From MGIIb-O3 sp046710875 (lineage in GTDB: Archaea; Thermoplasmatota; Poseidoniia; Poseidoniales; Thalassarchaeaceae): a stretch of DNA of 29,486 bases. How positions within the stretch are numbered: the first letter of the stretch is position 1; every line of letters starts with the position of its first letter. The notes below the pieces were generated by a model. It saw only the letters and a program-made list of their open reading frames with translations, was not told the DNA's origin and made no database searches. The translations under genes and the position numbers were made by a program. This document shows positions 22,565 through 29,486 of this stretch, one piece after another. The stretch lies in contig JBKEHQ010000007.1 of assembly GCA_046710875.1 (NCBI GenBank), forward strand, positions 1-29,486. Direction: 5' to 3'.

Positions 22565-25258
22565 ATGGATGAAGGGGCTGAAGATTTTTTAATCCTTGAG
22601 GATGATGATTTTTCGATTCCACAAAAAGAAATTATTACTGAATCGCCATTTAAAAATATTAAAAATATTTTCTCAAGAGGTAGAAATGAAAATAATCATG
22701 AAAATAATAATATTTCACCAAATATAAATAAAAATGAAGATAATATTATTTTAGCCATAGATGGAAATTATGAATTTGATTGGAATATCAAGGGTATGGA
22801 CTGTCCCGATTGTGCAATGAAAGCATCCAAAGCAGTAAAGAGACTGCCAGGTATTCAGGAATGCTCTGTATCAGCCACAGAAGGTAGGATATGTATCACT
22901 TTGGATACTTCTAGAGGTAATGTTTCACGAACTTCATCTGTTTTAGAAAAACTAGGCCATCCTGCCGATATAGACTGGGTTACAATTAGTGACTTATCCG
23001 CTTCACAAATTGAAAATAAAGTCGGCATAAAAGGTTCAAAATTAACAAACTCAATTTCAAATGTAATAGGAGTACTGGCATCTAGGATTAAATCAGGAAA
23101 AATTGAAATTCAGTTATTGGATATTTCCGATCCAAATATCAAATTAGCACAAAAAAAAGGCTTAGAATATTTTTTTGGTGAAAATTACTCTATTTCAGCC
23201 ATTTCATACTCAGATATTACCAAAGATCATTTGCAATTAATTGGGGCAATCTTAACAATTCCAATTATTATAATCGTAATACTAATGAATTCAAATAGTA
23301 ATGTGCCTAATTGGTCCACATTATTAGTTTCATTAGTTGGATTATCATTTTCATCTTATTATATGTTTAAAGAAGCAATTGCTAGTATCCAACACAGAGT
23401 TTTAGGATTTCAAATACTGACTTCATTGGCTGTCATAGGAGCAATGTTACTGGGAGAATACCCTGAAGCATTAATGGTTTCAGGGTTAGTTGCCCTTGCT
23501 GCACATTTAGAAAATAGTGCATTAATAAGGGCTAGAAATGCAATGCAAGGGGGTTTTGATAGAATCCCAAGATATGCAAGAATTCACGCTTCAAGTAATA
23601 TCAATCAATCATTACGTATAGATGGCATAATTCCCTCAGAAGGAATTTCACTTAGTGTCAATGACCCAGTCTGTAACGATATGGATTTATTGCCGATTGA
23701 AGCTGTAAACATTGGCGACAATATTGAAATTAGGTCGGGAGAAATAATATCAATAGATGGAATAGTTATCGAAGGAAATGGTGCAGTAGATAAAGCACCA
23801 CTTACAGGCGAACCAATACCCGTAATCGTCAAAGTGGGAGATTTTGTAGAGGCAGGATTAGTCTTAACCCGTGGCCCTATTTTAGTTAAATGTGAAGCAA
23901 GGGGTGACGAAACACGTCTATCAAGTCTTATTGAACTTGTAAGAAAATACAGAGATAAACCAACTAAAACACATACATTGATTGAAAAGTTTACATCTTT
24001 ATGGGTACCTTTTGTTTTAGTAATGGCTCCAATTATTGGAATACTTACCGGAAATATATTTAATACATTGATTCTTTGGGTTGTTTCCTGTCCTTGTTCT
24101 TTATTATTGGCTTCTCCAGTTCCGCATGCGACTGCACTTTCTGTTGCTTCATCAACTGGCTTAGTTGCTAGGGGGGGAGATGTTTTAGAAGTCGCTGCAG
24201 GCATAGAAATCGCATTATTTGATAAAACCGGTACTTTAACTAGTGGCAAATCTAACTTGGAAGAAATATTTACAATACCCAGTTTTAAATTAGAAAAGGC
24301 GCTTAGTTTAGCCTCGGGAATTGAGCAAAGATCCAATCACCCATATGCTCAAAGTATAATTCAAGAATCTGAGAATCGTTCGATTGTACCCGATAAAATA
24401 ACATATATTAAAGATGGTGAAGCAGGTATATTTGGTAAAAATGAAAATAAAAAAGTAATGATAGGGAGACTTGATTGGTTAAAAAAATCCAATATTAAAA
24501 TTCCTAAATCAATAGACGACTCGGTTAAAAAAATGAGAGATAAAGGATTTGGAATTAGTATTCTTGCAGTTGACAATAAAGCCGTTGCAGCATTTTCATT
24601 TTCTCACGATGATGCTAGAGATGGAGTAATAGAATTAATCAATGATCTACAAGAAAGAAATATAGAAATTGAAATCCTAAGTGGAGATGAACAAAAAAGT
24701 GTAGAGTTATTTGCAAAAAATATTGGTTTAGATTCAATTGTATGCAGGGGAGGCGTAGATCCTGAAGGAAAAGCGAATATAGTAACTGAAAAAGTAAAAA
24801 ATCAAAGAACTTTAATGGCGGGAGATGGTTTTAATGATGCTGGGGCGTTAGCAGCCGCAACTGTAGGTATTGCGGTAGGCTCAGGAGAACAAGTAAATTT
24901 AGATGCTGCAGACGTTCTTATACCTGGAAACAATCCTCATGCAATAATCAAATTGATAGATTTAGCCAAAAAGACGAGAAATATAGTATTCTTAAATATA
25001 GCTATTTCTTTAGTTATTACTACTTTCCTAGTTACAACTGTAGTTTTAGGATTCCAGATAAATTTAGCATTAGGAATAGCTCTTCATGAATTGAGTGTTT
25101 TCTTAATAATACTTAATGGAATGTGGATATCTGATTCTGGAGTTTCAAGATTTTCAATATTACTGAGTTTATTCAATGATTTGAAAGAAGATATAATTGA
25201 ATCATTTAAAATTTTCTTTCAAAGTTTTTTTAGGAAACCCCCTACTAGCACTCAATGA
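22565..25258 (+). CDS. Heavy-metal-transporting P1B-type ATPase
   Basis: An 897-aa cation pump. Residues 1-70 are acidic and Asn-rich. An HMA metal-binding domain follows, with MDCPDC (C80, C83); a degenerate HMA-like segment without cysteines may span about 145-215. Eight membrane helices are expected. The helix-6 metal motif is SCPCSL (C509, P510, C511). Phosphorylation motif DKTGTLTSGK has D553; SNHPYAQS carries the P1B His-Pro; the hinge motif is GDGFNDAGALAAA (D754, D758). The last helices read NIAISLVITTFLV and ALHELSVFLIILNGM (H841, E842). CPC occurs in Cu and Zn/Cd/Pb pumps, while a His-Glu pair in the last helix is characteristic of P1B-4 pumps, which normally have SPC. Metal specificity is therefore open. 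The zinc-ribbon gene follows immediately. Confidence 0.93.
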   Translation: MDEGAEDFLILEDDDFSIPQKEIITESPFKNIKNIFSRGRNENNHENNNISPNINKNEDNIILAIDGNYEFDWNIKGMDCPDCAMKASKAVKRLPGIQECSVSATEGRICITLDTSRGNVSRTSSVLEKLGHPADIDWVTISDLSASQIENKVGIKGSKLTNSISNVIGVLASRIKSGKIEIQLLDISDPNIKLAQKKGLEYFFGENYSISAISYSDITKDHLQLIGAILTIPIIIIVILMNSNSNVPNWSTLLVSLVGLSFSSYYMFKEAIASIQHRVLGFQILTSLAVIGAMLLGEYPEALMVSGLVALAAHLENSALIRARNAMQGGFDRIPRYARIHASSNINQSLRIDGIIPSEGISLSVNDPVCNDMDLLPIEAVNIGDNIEIRSGEIISIDGIVIEGNGAVDKAPLTGEPIPVIVKVGDFVEAGLVLTRGPILVKCEARGDETRLSSLIELVRKYRDKPTKTHTLIEKFTSLWVPFVLVMAPIIGILTGNIFNTLILWVVSCPCSLLLASPVPHATALSVASSTGLVARGGDVLEVAAGIEIALFDKTGTLTSGKSNLEEIFTIPSFKLEKALSLASGIEQRSNHPYAQSIIQESENRSIVPDKITYIKDGEAGIFGKNENKKVMIGRLDWLKKSNIKIPKSIDDSVKKMRDKGFGISILAVDNKAVAAFSFSHDDARDGVIELINDLQERNIEIEILSGDEQKSVELFAKNIGLDSIVCRGGVDPEGKANIVTEKVKNQRTLMAGDGFNDAGALAAATVGIAVGSGEQVNLDAADVLIPGNNPHAIIKLIDLAKKTRNIVFLNIAISLVITTFLVTTVVLGFQINLALGIALHELSVFLIILNGMWISDSGVSRFSILLSLFNDLKEDIIESFKIFFQSFFRKPPTSTQ

Positions 25259-25275
25259 AGAGAGGTAGACTAAAC

Positions 25276-25668
25276 ATGACTGACGTATCATATGTTGAAT
25301 CAAAATATGCTGTTCCTTTGGCTGAATGTCCTAACTGTGATCATATGTTGCCACAAGGATTAGGTGAGATAACTTGTGAGATTTGCGCTGCAGTATGTAA
25401 AATAACTCATGAACCAACTATTCAATCATTAATTTCAGAATCATTGCCCTGTCCAAGTTGTAGCACTGTTTTGGTTGCAGGAACTGATGAAAGACCAGTC
25501 AAAATGGAATGTAGCGCATGTTCAATTAATTTTGTTTTAACTCAAAAAACAATTAAAGTCGAAATTGATTGTCCAAGTTGCGAAAGACAACTAAGAATCA
25601 GGCCTCGTCCAGGTACTAGGGAGTTAGATTGTCCTGCTTGCCAAACATCATTTAATGTAACATTTTAA
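25276..25668 (+). CDS. Triple zinc-ribbon protein, 130 aa
   Basis: From ATG 25276 the protein has three zinc-ribbon units, each of two CxxC knuckles: C18/C21 with C34/C37, C59/C62 with C79/C82, and C99/C102 with C119/C122. The spacing within the second and third is identical (16 residues), so they look like internal duplicates; the first is shorter and has an extra C41. There is no membrane segment or other domain. Such ribbons bind one Zn each and mediate protein or nucleic-acid contacts. The frame also starts at 25255, overlapping the ATPase stop as ATGA, but AGAGGT nine bases before 25276 favours the later start. Tight linkage to the metal ATPase suggests co-expression; a metal-buffering role is only a guess. 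Confidence 0.8.
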   Translation: MTDVSYVESKYAVPLAECPNCDHMLPQGLGEITCEICAAVCKITHEPTIQSLISESLPCPSCSTVLVAGTDERPVKMECSACSINFVLTQKTIKVEIDCPSCERQLRIRPRPGTRELDCPACQTSFNVTF

Positions 25669-25772
25669 TTTCTCTATAAGTATTTAGGGTACTAAAAACA
25701 TCTTTTGAAAGTAATATTTACCCTGCGTAGTCAAATATCAAAAAACTACCGATATGCTGGGGATGAATATCT

Positions 25773-26876
25773 ATGAGTGAAAGCAAGTCATCCAAAAATG
25801 AAGATAATTCAACATCGGATGAACTAGCAGTACTTAGGGCACAACACTCACTATCTACATCTTCTACTATGGAATCATTAGCTAGAACTAGGGACAGACT
25901 CGATGAAGAATCAAGATTGAGGTCCGGAATTAGACGTGAAAGAAGGATGCGTATTTCTGAAATGTCTGAAAGATTATCTGGGATGCATGGAGCAATGAGA
26001 AAAGCCAACGAAATCTTGTTTGAAGATAAAATTCAACAGATAGAAACAGATCTAAGGGCTGAACTAGAAGATGAATTAGAAAGACTCGAATCAGAGGCGT
26101 TGGAGAGAGAGGAAAGACTCCTTAGGGAAGAAATGTTACATCGTTTAAGGAGAGAAGAAAATAGACTAAGAGAGCAGTTAGATCTTGAAAGAGATCGTAG
26201 AATAGAGGCCCATTCATCTAAATTGAGAAATAGGCTAAAGGATGAAATGGAAATAGAATTCAATAGAAGAAAGGCATTTTTGAGTGAAAGACTCGAATTA
26301 GAAGCTACACAAAATATTGAGCGTATGGAAAGAAGAGTTAAAATGGATTTACAGGAATCTATGGAATCCCAAGTTCATCGTAAAGTTGAGACATATCGAT
26401 TAGATCAAGAAATACAGATGAGAGAAAGGCTTTCAGTAGCCCGTAGAGAAAGAGAATCCGAATTAGAAAAATTAATTGCCAATGAGCGAAATTCTCTCGA
26501 AAAAGAATTATTATCTGATGTGGATATTAGAATAAAATCACTTGAAGAAGAATCTGAAAGAGGTGCTTTAGCAGAACTAGATCGAAGATTTCGTTCTGAA
26601 AGAAAAACAATGGATGTATCCTTAGCATTACGTAAGCAAGAAATGACTTTAGAAAAAGAAGTTGAAATGGAACAAAGAATTGCATCATTTGTAAAAGAAA
26701 GAGAATTAGAGATGCTAAGTATTTTAGAAAATAAATTCTCTAAAAGGAAAGATTTATCAAAAAAGGAAATTAAAGAAATAATTAATTCTTTAGAATCTGA
26801 AATCAAAGTTAAAATGGAATCAGTGTTATCAGATGCTCGTCAAAGTTTACTGGAAACTTATGTAAATGAGTACTAA
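25773..26876 (+). CDS. Long cytoplasmic coiled-coil protein, 367 aa
   Basis: The protein is almost wholly Glu/Arg/Lys/Leu-rich helix. After a short Ser/Asn-rich N-terminus (1-30) comes continuous heptad-like sequence from about 35 to 360 (for example ELEDELERLESEALEREER and REENRLREQLDLERDRR), with no proline break in the central region and no membrane or signal segment. It would form a rod roughly 50 nm long if fully helical. I recognise no catalytic domain; composition resembles structural or scaffold coiled coils (SMC arm-like, but without ATPase heads). ATG 25773 has GGGG upstream. Its TAA shares bases with the stop of the convergent ParA-like gene. Pairing with a ParA suggests a positioning partner, but convergent orientation gives no operon support. 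Confidence 0.8.
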   Translation: MSESKSSKNEDNSTSDELAVLRAQHSLSTSSTMESLARTRDRLDEESRLRSGIRRERRMRISEMSERLSGMHGAMRKANEILFEDKIQQIETDLRAELEDELERLESEALEREERLLREEMLHRLRREENRLREQLDLERDRRIEAHSSKLRNRLKDEMEIEFNRRKAFLSERLELEATQNIERMERRVKMDLQESMESQVHRKVETYRLDQEIQMRERLSVARRERESELEKLIANERNSLEKELLSDVDIRIKSLEEESERGALAELDRRFRSERKTMDVSLALRKQEMTLEKEVEMEQRIASFVKERELEMLSILENKFSKRKDLSKKEIKEIINSLESEIKVKMESVLSDARQSLLETYVNEY

Positions 26877-27775
26877 ACGTTTAGTATTCTTTTAATTCTA
26901 TCATCTGCTTCTTTAGCAAAACGCCAATAAGCCTCACTTCCTTGATTAGTTTTATTTGGTTTTTGTGCAATTACAATTGGTGCTCCTTCCAATGGTGATT
27001 CAGCAATTGAGATGGAACGTTGTATTTGGGTTTTAAAAACACTTTCTCCAAAGTACTTACGCGCTTGCTCTACAACCGTTTCACATAATTTGCTTCTAGT
27101 TTGAACCATAGTAAGAAGAATTCCAAATAATTTTAAATTTGGATTAACTGCTTTTTGTACATCTCTTATTGAATTCATAAGCTGACCCATCCCCTCTAAT
27201 GCATAAAACTCAGATTGAATTGGAATCAATATCCATTCTGCTGCTGCTAATGCATTAATGGTTAGTAAACCTAAAGATGCTGGAGTATCTATTATTATGA
27301 CATCGAAATCTTTCTTTATTTGCCTAATGGCAATTTCTAATCTATTTTCTCTGCCTAATCTAGTTGCCAAATCAATTTCAATTCCTGCCAAATCTAAGTC
27401 AGCAGGCAATATCCAAAGATTATTCACTTGGATATTTTTTGGCATCCCTCTAGTTTTGTTAGGATTATGTTTTTCCCAAGCATCTTTCATAGATTTTGAA
27501 ATTATTTTGGGCCCAATTAAAAATTCATTAATATCGAGACTATTTCCCTCTATTTCACTCTTAAATAATTCATTCATAGTCAAACCAATCGTCTTTTTAT
27601 CTAATCCGAAAGTAGTTGCAACATTTCCCTTGGGATCTAAATCTATCAATAAAACCCTTCTTGATAAAATATCCATTTTTTTATTTCCTGTGGAAAGAGA
27701 AACTGCTAGATTAACAGCAGTTGTAGTTTTAGCGCAACCTCCTTTATGATTAACACAAGCTATGACGACCGCCAT
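26873..27775 (-). CDS. ParA/MinD-family ATPase (second, divergent copy)
   Basis: A 300-aa deviant-Walker ATPase: Walker A NHKGGCAKTTT (signature K11, K16; the usual GVGK is GCAK), Walker A' LIDLDPKGNVATTFGLD (43-59), Walker B VIIIDTPASLGLL, and a C-terminal QRSISIAESPLEGAPI block corresponding to the Soj RN..L.EAPSHG region. There is an insert of about 30 residues after Walker A' (around ISKSMKDAWEKHNPNKTRG) not present in the other ParA of this window. It lacks the N-terminal extension of that protein. It may position DNA or a protein cargo. No ParB gene adjoins; neighbours are MoxR 41 bases upstream on the same strand and the coiled-coil gene tail to tail. Confidence 0.9.
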   Translation of the reverse strand: MAVVIACVNHKGGCAKTTTAVNLAVSLSTGNKKMDILSRRVLLIDLDPKGNVATTFGLDKKTIGLTMNELFKSEIEGNSLDINEFLIGPKIISKSMKDAWEKHNPNKTRGMPKNIQVNNLWILPADLDLAGIEIDLATRLGRENRLEIAIRQIKKDFDVIIIDTPASLGLLTINALAAAEWILIPIQSEFYALEGMGQLMNSIRDVQKAVNPNLKLFGILLTMVQTRSKLCETVVEQARKYFGESVFKTQIQRSISIAESPLEGAPIVIAQKPNKTNQGSEAYWRFAKEADDRIKRILNV

Positions 27776-27816
27776 ATTTGTTAAGCCGCAGATAATGATT
27801 AATTGGTATTATCTGA

Positions 27817-28803
27817 TTATTGTATTACTGGAACGTGTACTTCACCCAGAATCTTCCTCATTATATGTTGACCAGTCACGCCTCTAATTCTAGATTCTGG
27901 TTTTAGAACAATTCTATGACTTACGATTTGTAATGCTATATTCTTAATATCATCTGGAATCACATAATCCCTTCCATCAATCGCAGCAGAGGCTCTACAG
28001 GATTTGAACAAAGATTGACTGGCCCTTGGAGATGCACCAGTAATTATTCTATGATCTTCCCTTGTTCTCCAAACTAACTCTACTATGTATGACATAATGG
28101 CGGGATCAACATGAACTGTTTCAAGTGCCTTTTGCATAGCTACAACTTTATTTGGTGATGTAATTTTCTCAGTTTCATGATCATCTTTACCTCGTAATTT
28201 TCTCCTTTGTAGGATAGCCTTCTCTTCTTGCCTATTGGGGTATCCCATACTCATTTTCATTAAGAAACGATCCATTTGGGCTTCAGGAAGGGGATATGTT
28301 CCTTCCTGTTCAATCGGATTCTGTGTCGCCATAGTTACGAATGGCGCAGGCAATTTATGCGTAATGCCTTCAATGGTTACTTGCTTTTCTTCCATTGCTT
28401 CAAGAAGTGCTGCTTGTGTTTTTGGTGGTGCACGATTTATTTCATCGGCTAGCAAAATATTAGTAAATAGAGGACCAGGCCTTAGTTTGAATTCACCAGC
28501 TTGTTGATCATACATGTACGTACCCATGATGTCTGCAGGTAGTAAATCTGGAGTAAATTGTACTCTCTTAAATTTACATCCCAAAGCCGATGCAAATGTA
28601 TTTGCCATCAAAGTTTTAGCTGTTCCTGGAACGTCTTCAATCAAAATATTTCCATTTGATAATATTCCTACTGTAATCCTGCGCAAATTTTCCTGTTTAC
28701 CAATTATGACTTTAGAAACTTCATTCATTAGAGAATTAGAAATTTGAGATACTGTATTTATTAATTCTCTAGATTTAGGATTACTGCCATTTGCCATAGT
28801 CAT
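27817..28803 (-). CDS. MoxR-family AAA+ ATPase
   Basis: A 328-aa MoxR ATPase from ATG 28803. Walker A IEDVPGTAKTLMA (K63), Walker B ILLADEINRAPPKTQAALLE (D120, E121), sensor ATQNPIEQEGTYPLPEAQMDRF (block near 159-180) and a C-terminal helical lid with ITGASPRASQSL. MoxR proteins act as chaperones that assemble or activate complexes, usually with von Willebrand factor A or DUF58 proteins encoded next door. None is seen here; neighbours are aIF5B upstream and the ParA-like ATPase downstream (41 bases). The frame extends to a GTG at 28830, but AGGTG eight bases before ATG 28803 supports the later start; ATG 28797 is also possible. Confidence 0.93.
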   Translation of the reverse strand: MTMANGSNPKSRELINTVSQISNSLMNEVSKVIIGKQENLRRITVGILSNGNILIEDVPGTAKTLMANTFASALGCKFKRVQFTPDLLPADIMGTYMYDQQAGEFKLRPGPLFTNILLADEINRAPPKTQAALLEAMEEKQVTIEGITHKLPAPFVTMATQNPIEQEGTYPLPEAQMDRFLMKMSMGYPNRQEEKAILQRRKLRGKDDHETEKITSPNKVVAMQKALETVHVDPAIMSYIVELVWRTREDHRIITGASPRASQSLFKSCRASAAIDGRDYVIPDDIKNIALQIVSHRIVLKPESRIRGVTGQHIMRKILGEVHVPVIQ

Positions 28804-28880
28804 TGCATACACCTGCTTATCCTTCCCCACTTTATTGACTACTTGAGTGTTCGGTGTTTATGAACCTTGAATTCTTCATC

Positions 28881-29486
28881 TCATCTTCCCCAAAAATGAT
28901 CTTTTTTACGATGAATAAATAATAACTCATCTAAAACCTCTCTTTCTGAAGATGTTAAATCCATTTTATGTAATTTTCTTGCATGAAACTCCGGAATATC
29001 TACTAATAATTCATCTCCTTCCTCGATTTGCCTTCCTATAGTGACTCCATCAATCGCTACTGCTACTTCCGTACCTTGAATGGACTCCTTAATGCTGTCT
29101 TGTCCACTTCTAATTGATTTTATTCTACCAATTCTATTTCCATTTTTTAATAGACGCTGTCCGACCTGAATTCTGCCTCCAAGTACTCTAACTCCGACTA
29201 CTGCTGGCTTAGATGCCCTAAATGTATGATCCGGTAACAATCTTATTCTTCCTGGATAGATGACCTCCTCTCTATTTTCTTCTTCAATTTCCTTTTTCCT
29301 TATTTCTATCCATTCTTCATGCTCTTCAAGAATTCTATAAATTATATCCGAACTTATATATTTCACATTATTTTCAGAATTTTCTATTTCATTTTCAGCA
29401 TCAGATGATATTTCAGTATTAAATGCCATAATGACTCTATGAAATGGATCTGCAGATGTTTCCACACTTCTGACATCCTTTCTTCC
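28881..29486 (-). CDS. infB: Translation initiation factor aIF5B, C-terminal part (5' end off window)
   Basis: The frame is open to the right window edge (201 residues seen), so the GTPase domain lies outside. Visible is the end of domain III (FHRVIMAFNTE, then YISSDIIYRILEEHEEW) and all of domain IV: YPGRIRLLPDHTFRASKPA, VGVRVLGGRIQVGQ, VAVAIDGVTIGRQIEEGDELL, ending FIHRKKDHFWGR. These match archaeal/eukaryotic IF5B, whose domain IV contacts aIF1A and the initiator tRNA end. A GTG at 29465 within the frame is not a start, since homologous sequence continues upstream. Stop is TGA at 28881-28883. MoxR starts 77 bases downstream on the same strand. Confidence 0.93.
   Translation of the reverse strand, partial: GRKDVRSVETSADPFHRVIMAFNTEISSDAENEIENSENNVKYISSDIIYRILEEHEEWIEIRKKEIEEENREEVIYPGRIRLLPDHTFRASKPAVVGVRVLGGRIQVGQRLLKNGNRIGRIKSIRSGQDSIKESIQGTEVAVAIDGVTIGRQIEEGDELLVDIPEFHARKLHKMDLTSSEREVLDELLFIHRKKDHFWGR

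Noticed and set aside
22918..22933. TGTTTCACG as a parS half site
   Set aside because: Nine bases match the bacterial parS left half, but the sequence is not palindromic and lies inside the ATPase coding region.
23605..24336. 243-codon antisense frame inside the metal ATPase
   Set aside because: It lies entirely opposite the conserved actuator-to-phosphorylation region of the P1B ATPase; low-complexity Ser/Pro/Ile-rich translation is typical of an antisense shadow.
27258..27749. 163-codon plus-strand frame opposite the second ParA
   Set aside because: The minus strand encodes all ParA motifs here; the plus frame has no family features.
29400..29465. GTG 29465 as a start for a separate 194-aa gene
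   Set aside because: The frame stays open to the window edge and the residues upstream continue the aIF5B domain III sequence, so the gene is truncated by the window rather than starting there.

Overview
This AT-rich window looks like a piece of a marine planktonic archaeal chromosome, most likely Marine Group II or a related group ('Ca. Poseidoniia', Thermoplasmatota). The archaeal information-processing set supports this: Sec61-beta, eS8, SRP19, a family B DNA polymerase ending in a PCNA-binding peptide, the aEF1A-uS10 pair, a GINS-like protein, aIF5B and an archaeal MCT-1/Tma20-like PUA protein. Mixed in are genes of bacterial character: RimK, a bleomycin hydrolase/PepC peptidase and a Soj-type ParA. 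The phylum-level placement is inference from gene content and low GC; there is no rRNA in the window to test it.

Layout. 1-3152: a partial NSUN2-like RNA m5C methyltransferase (-), an unrecognised 117-aa gene (+), Sec61-beta (+) and an unrecognised 251-aa gene (-). 3210-5403: a Xer-type tyrosine recombinase and RimK (both -). 5532-9649 (+): a SAP-domain membrane protein, a Soj-type ParA, and a ten-helix EamA/DMT transporter whose start codon overlaps the parA stop. 9656-11438 (-): an iodotyrosine-deiodinase-like flavoprotein, a secreted PGF-CTERM protein and the PUA protein. 11541-12421 (+): eS8 and SRP19. 12418-13449 (-): a branched-chain aminotransferase. 13591-19274 (+): PolB, a PKD lipoprotein, aEF1A and uS10. 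19326-21554 (-): PepC and the GINS-like protein. Then tRNA-Leu(CAA) (+), overlapped at its 3' end by a HAD phosphatase (-). 22565-26876 (+): a heavy-metal P1B ATPase, a three-ribbon zinc protein and a long coiled-coil protein. 26873-29486 (-): a second ParA-like ATPase, a MoxR AAA+ ATPase and the C-terminal part of aIF5B, cut by the window edge.

The most striking signal is at 7746-8830. The gene directly after the Soj-type parA is where parB normally sits, and its product begins MSRRVLGRNLDSLSS. This closely resembles the N-terminal ParA-stimulating peptide of ParB (consensus around LGRGLDALL), yet the rest of the protein is a ten-helix DMT-type transporter with no ParB domain. Just upstream is a protein with a cytoplasmic SAP (putative DNA-binding) domain, one membrane helix and a large cysteine-bearing exterior domain. 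Together these could form a membrane-attached chromosome-positioning module in which ParA is controlled by a membrane protein rather than by a DNA-bound ParB. This is a hypothesis.

Other points are an iodotyrosine-deiodinase homologue with the Glu-Tyr-Lys substrate triad at the expected spacing, a metal ATPase combining a CPC motif with a His-Glu pair in its last helix, and a second ParA paired tail-to-tail with a 367-aa coiled-coil protein. The genome is compact: three convergent gene pairs share four bases at their stop codons. No CRISPR array, insertion sequence or rRNA was seen, and no gap longer than 300 bases lacks a gene.
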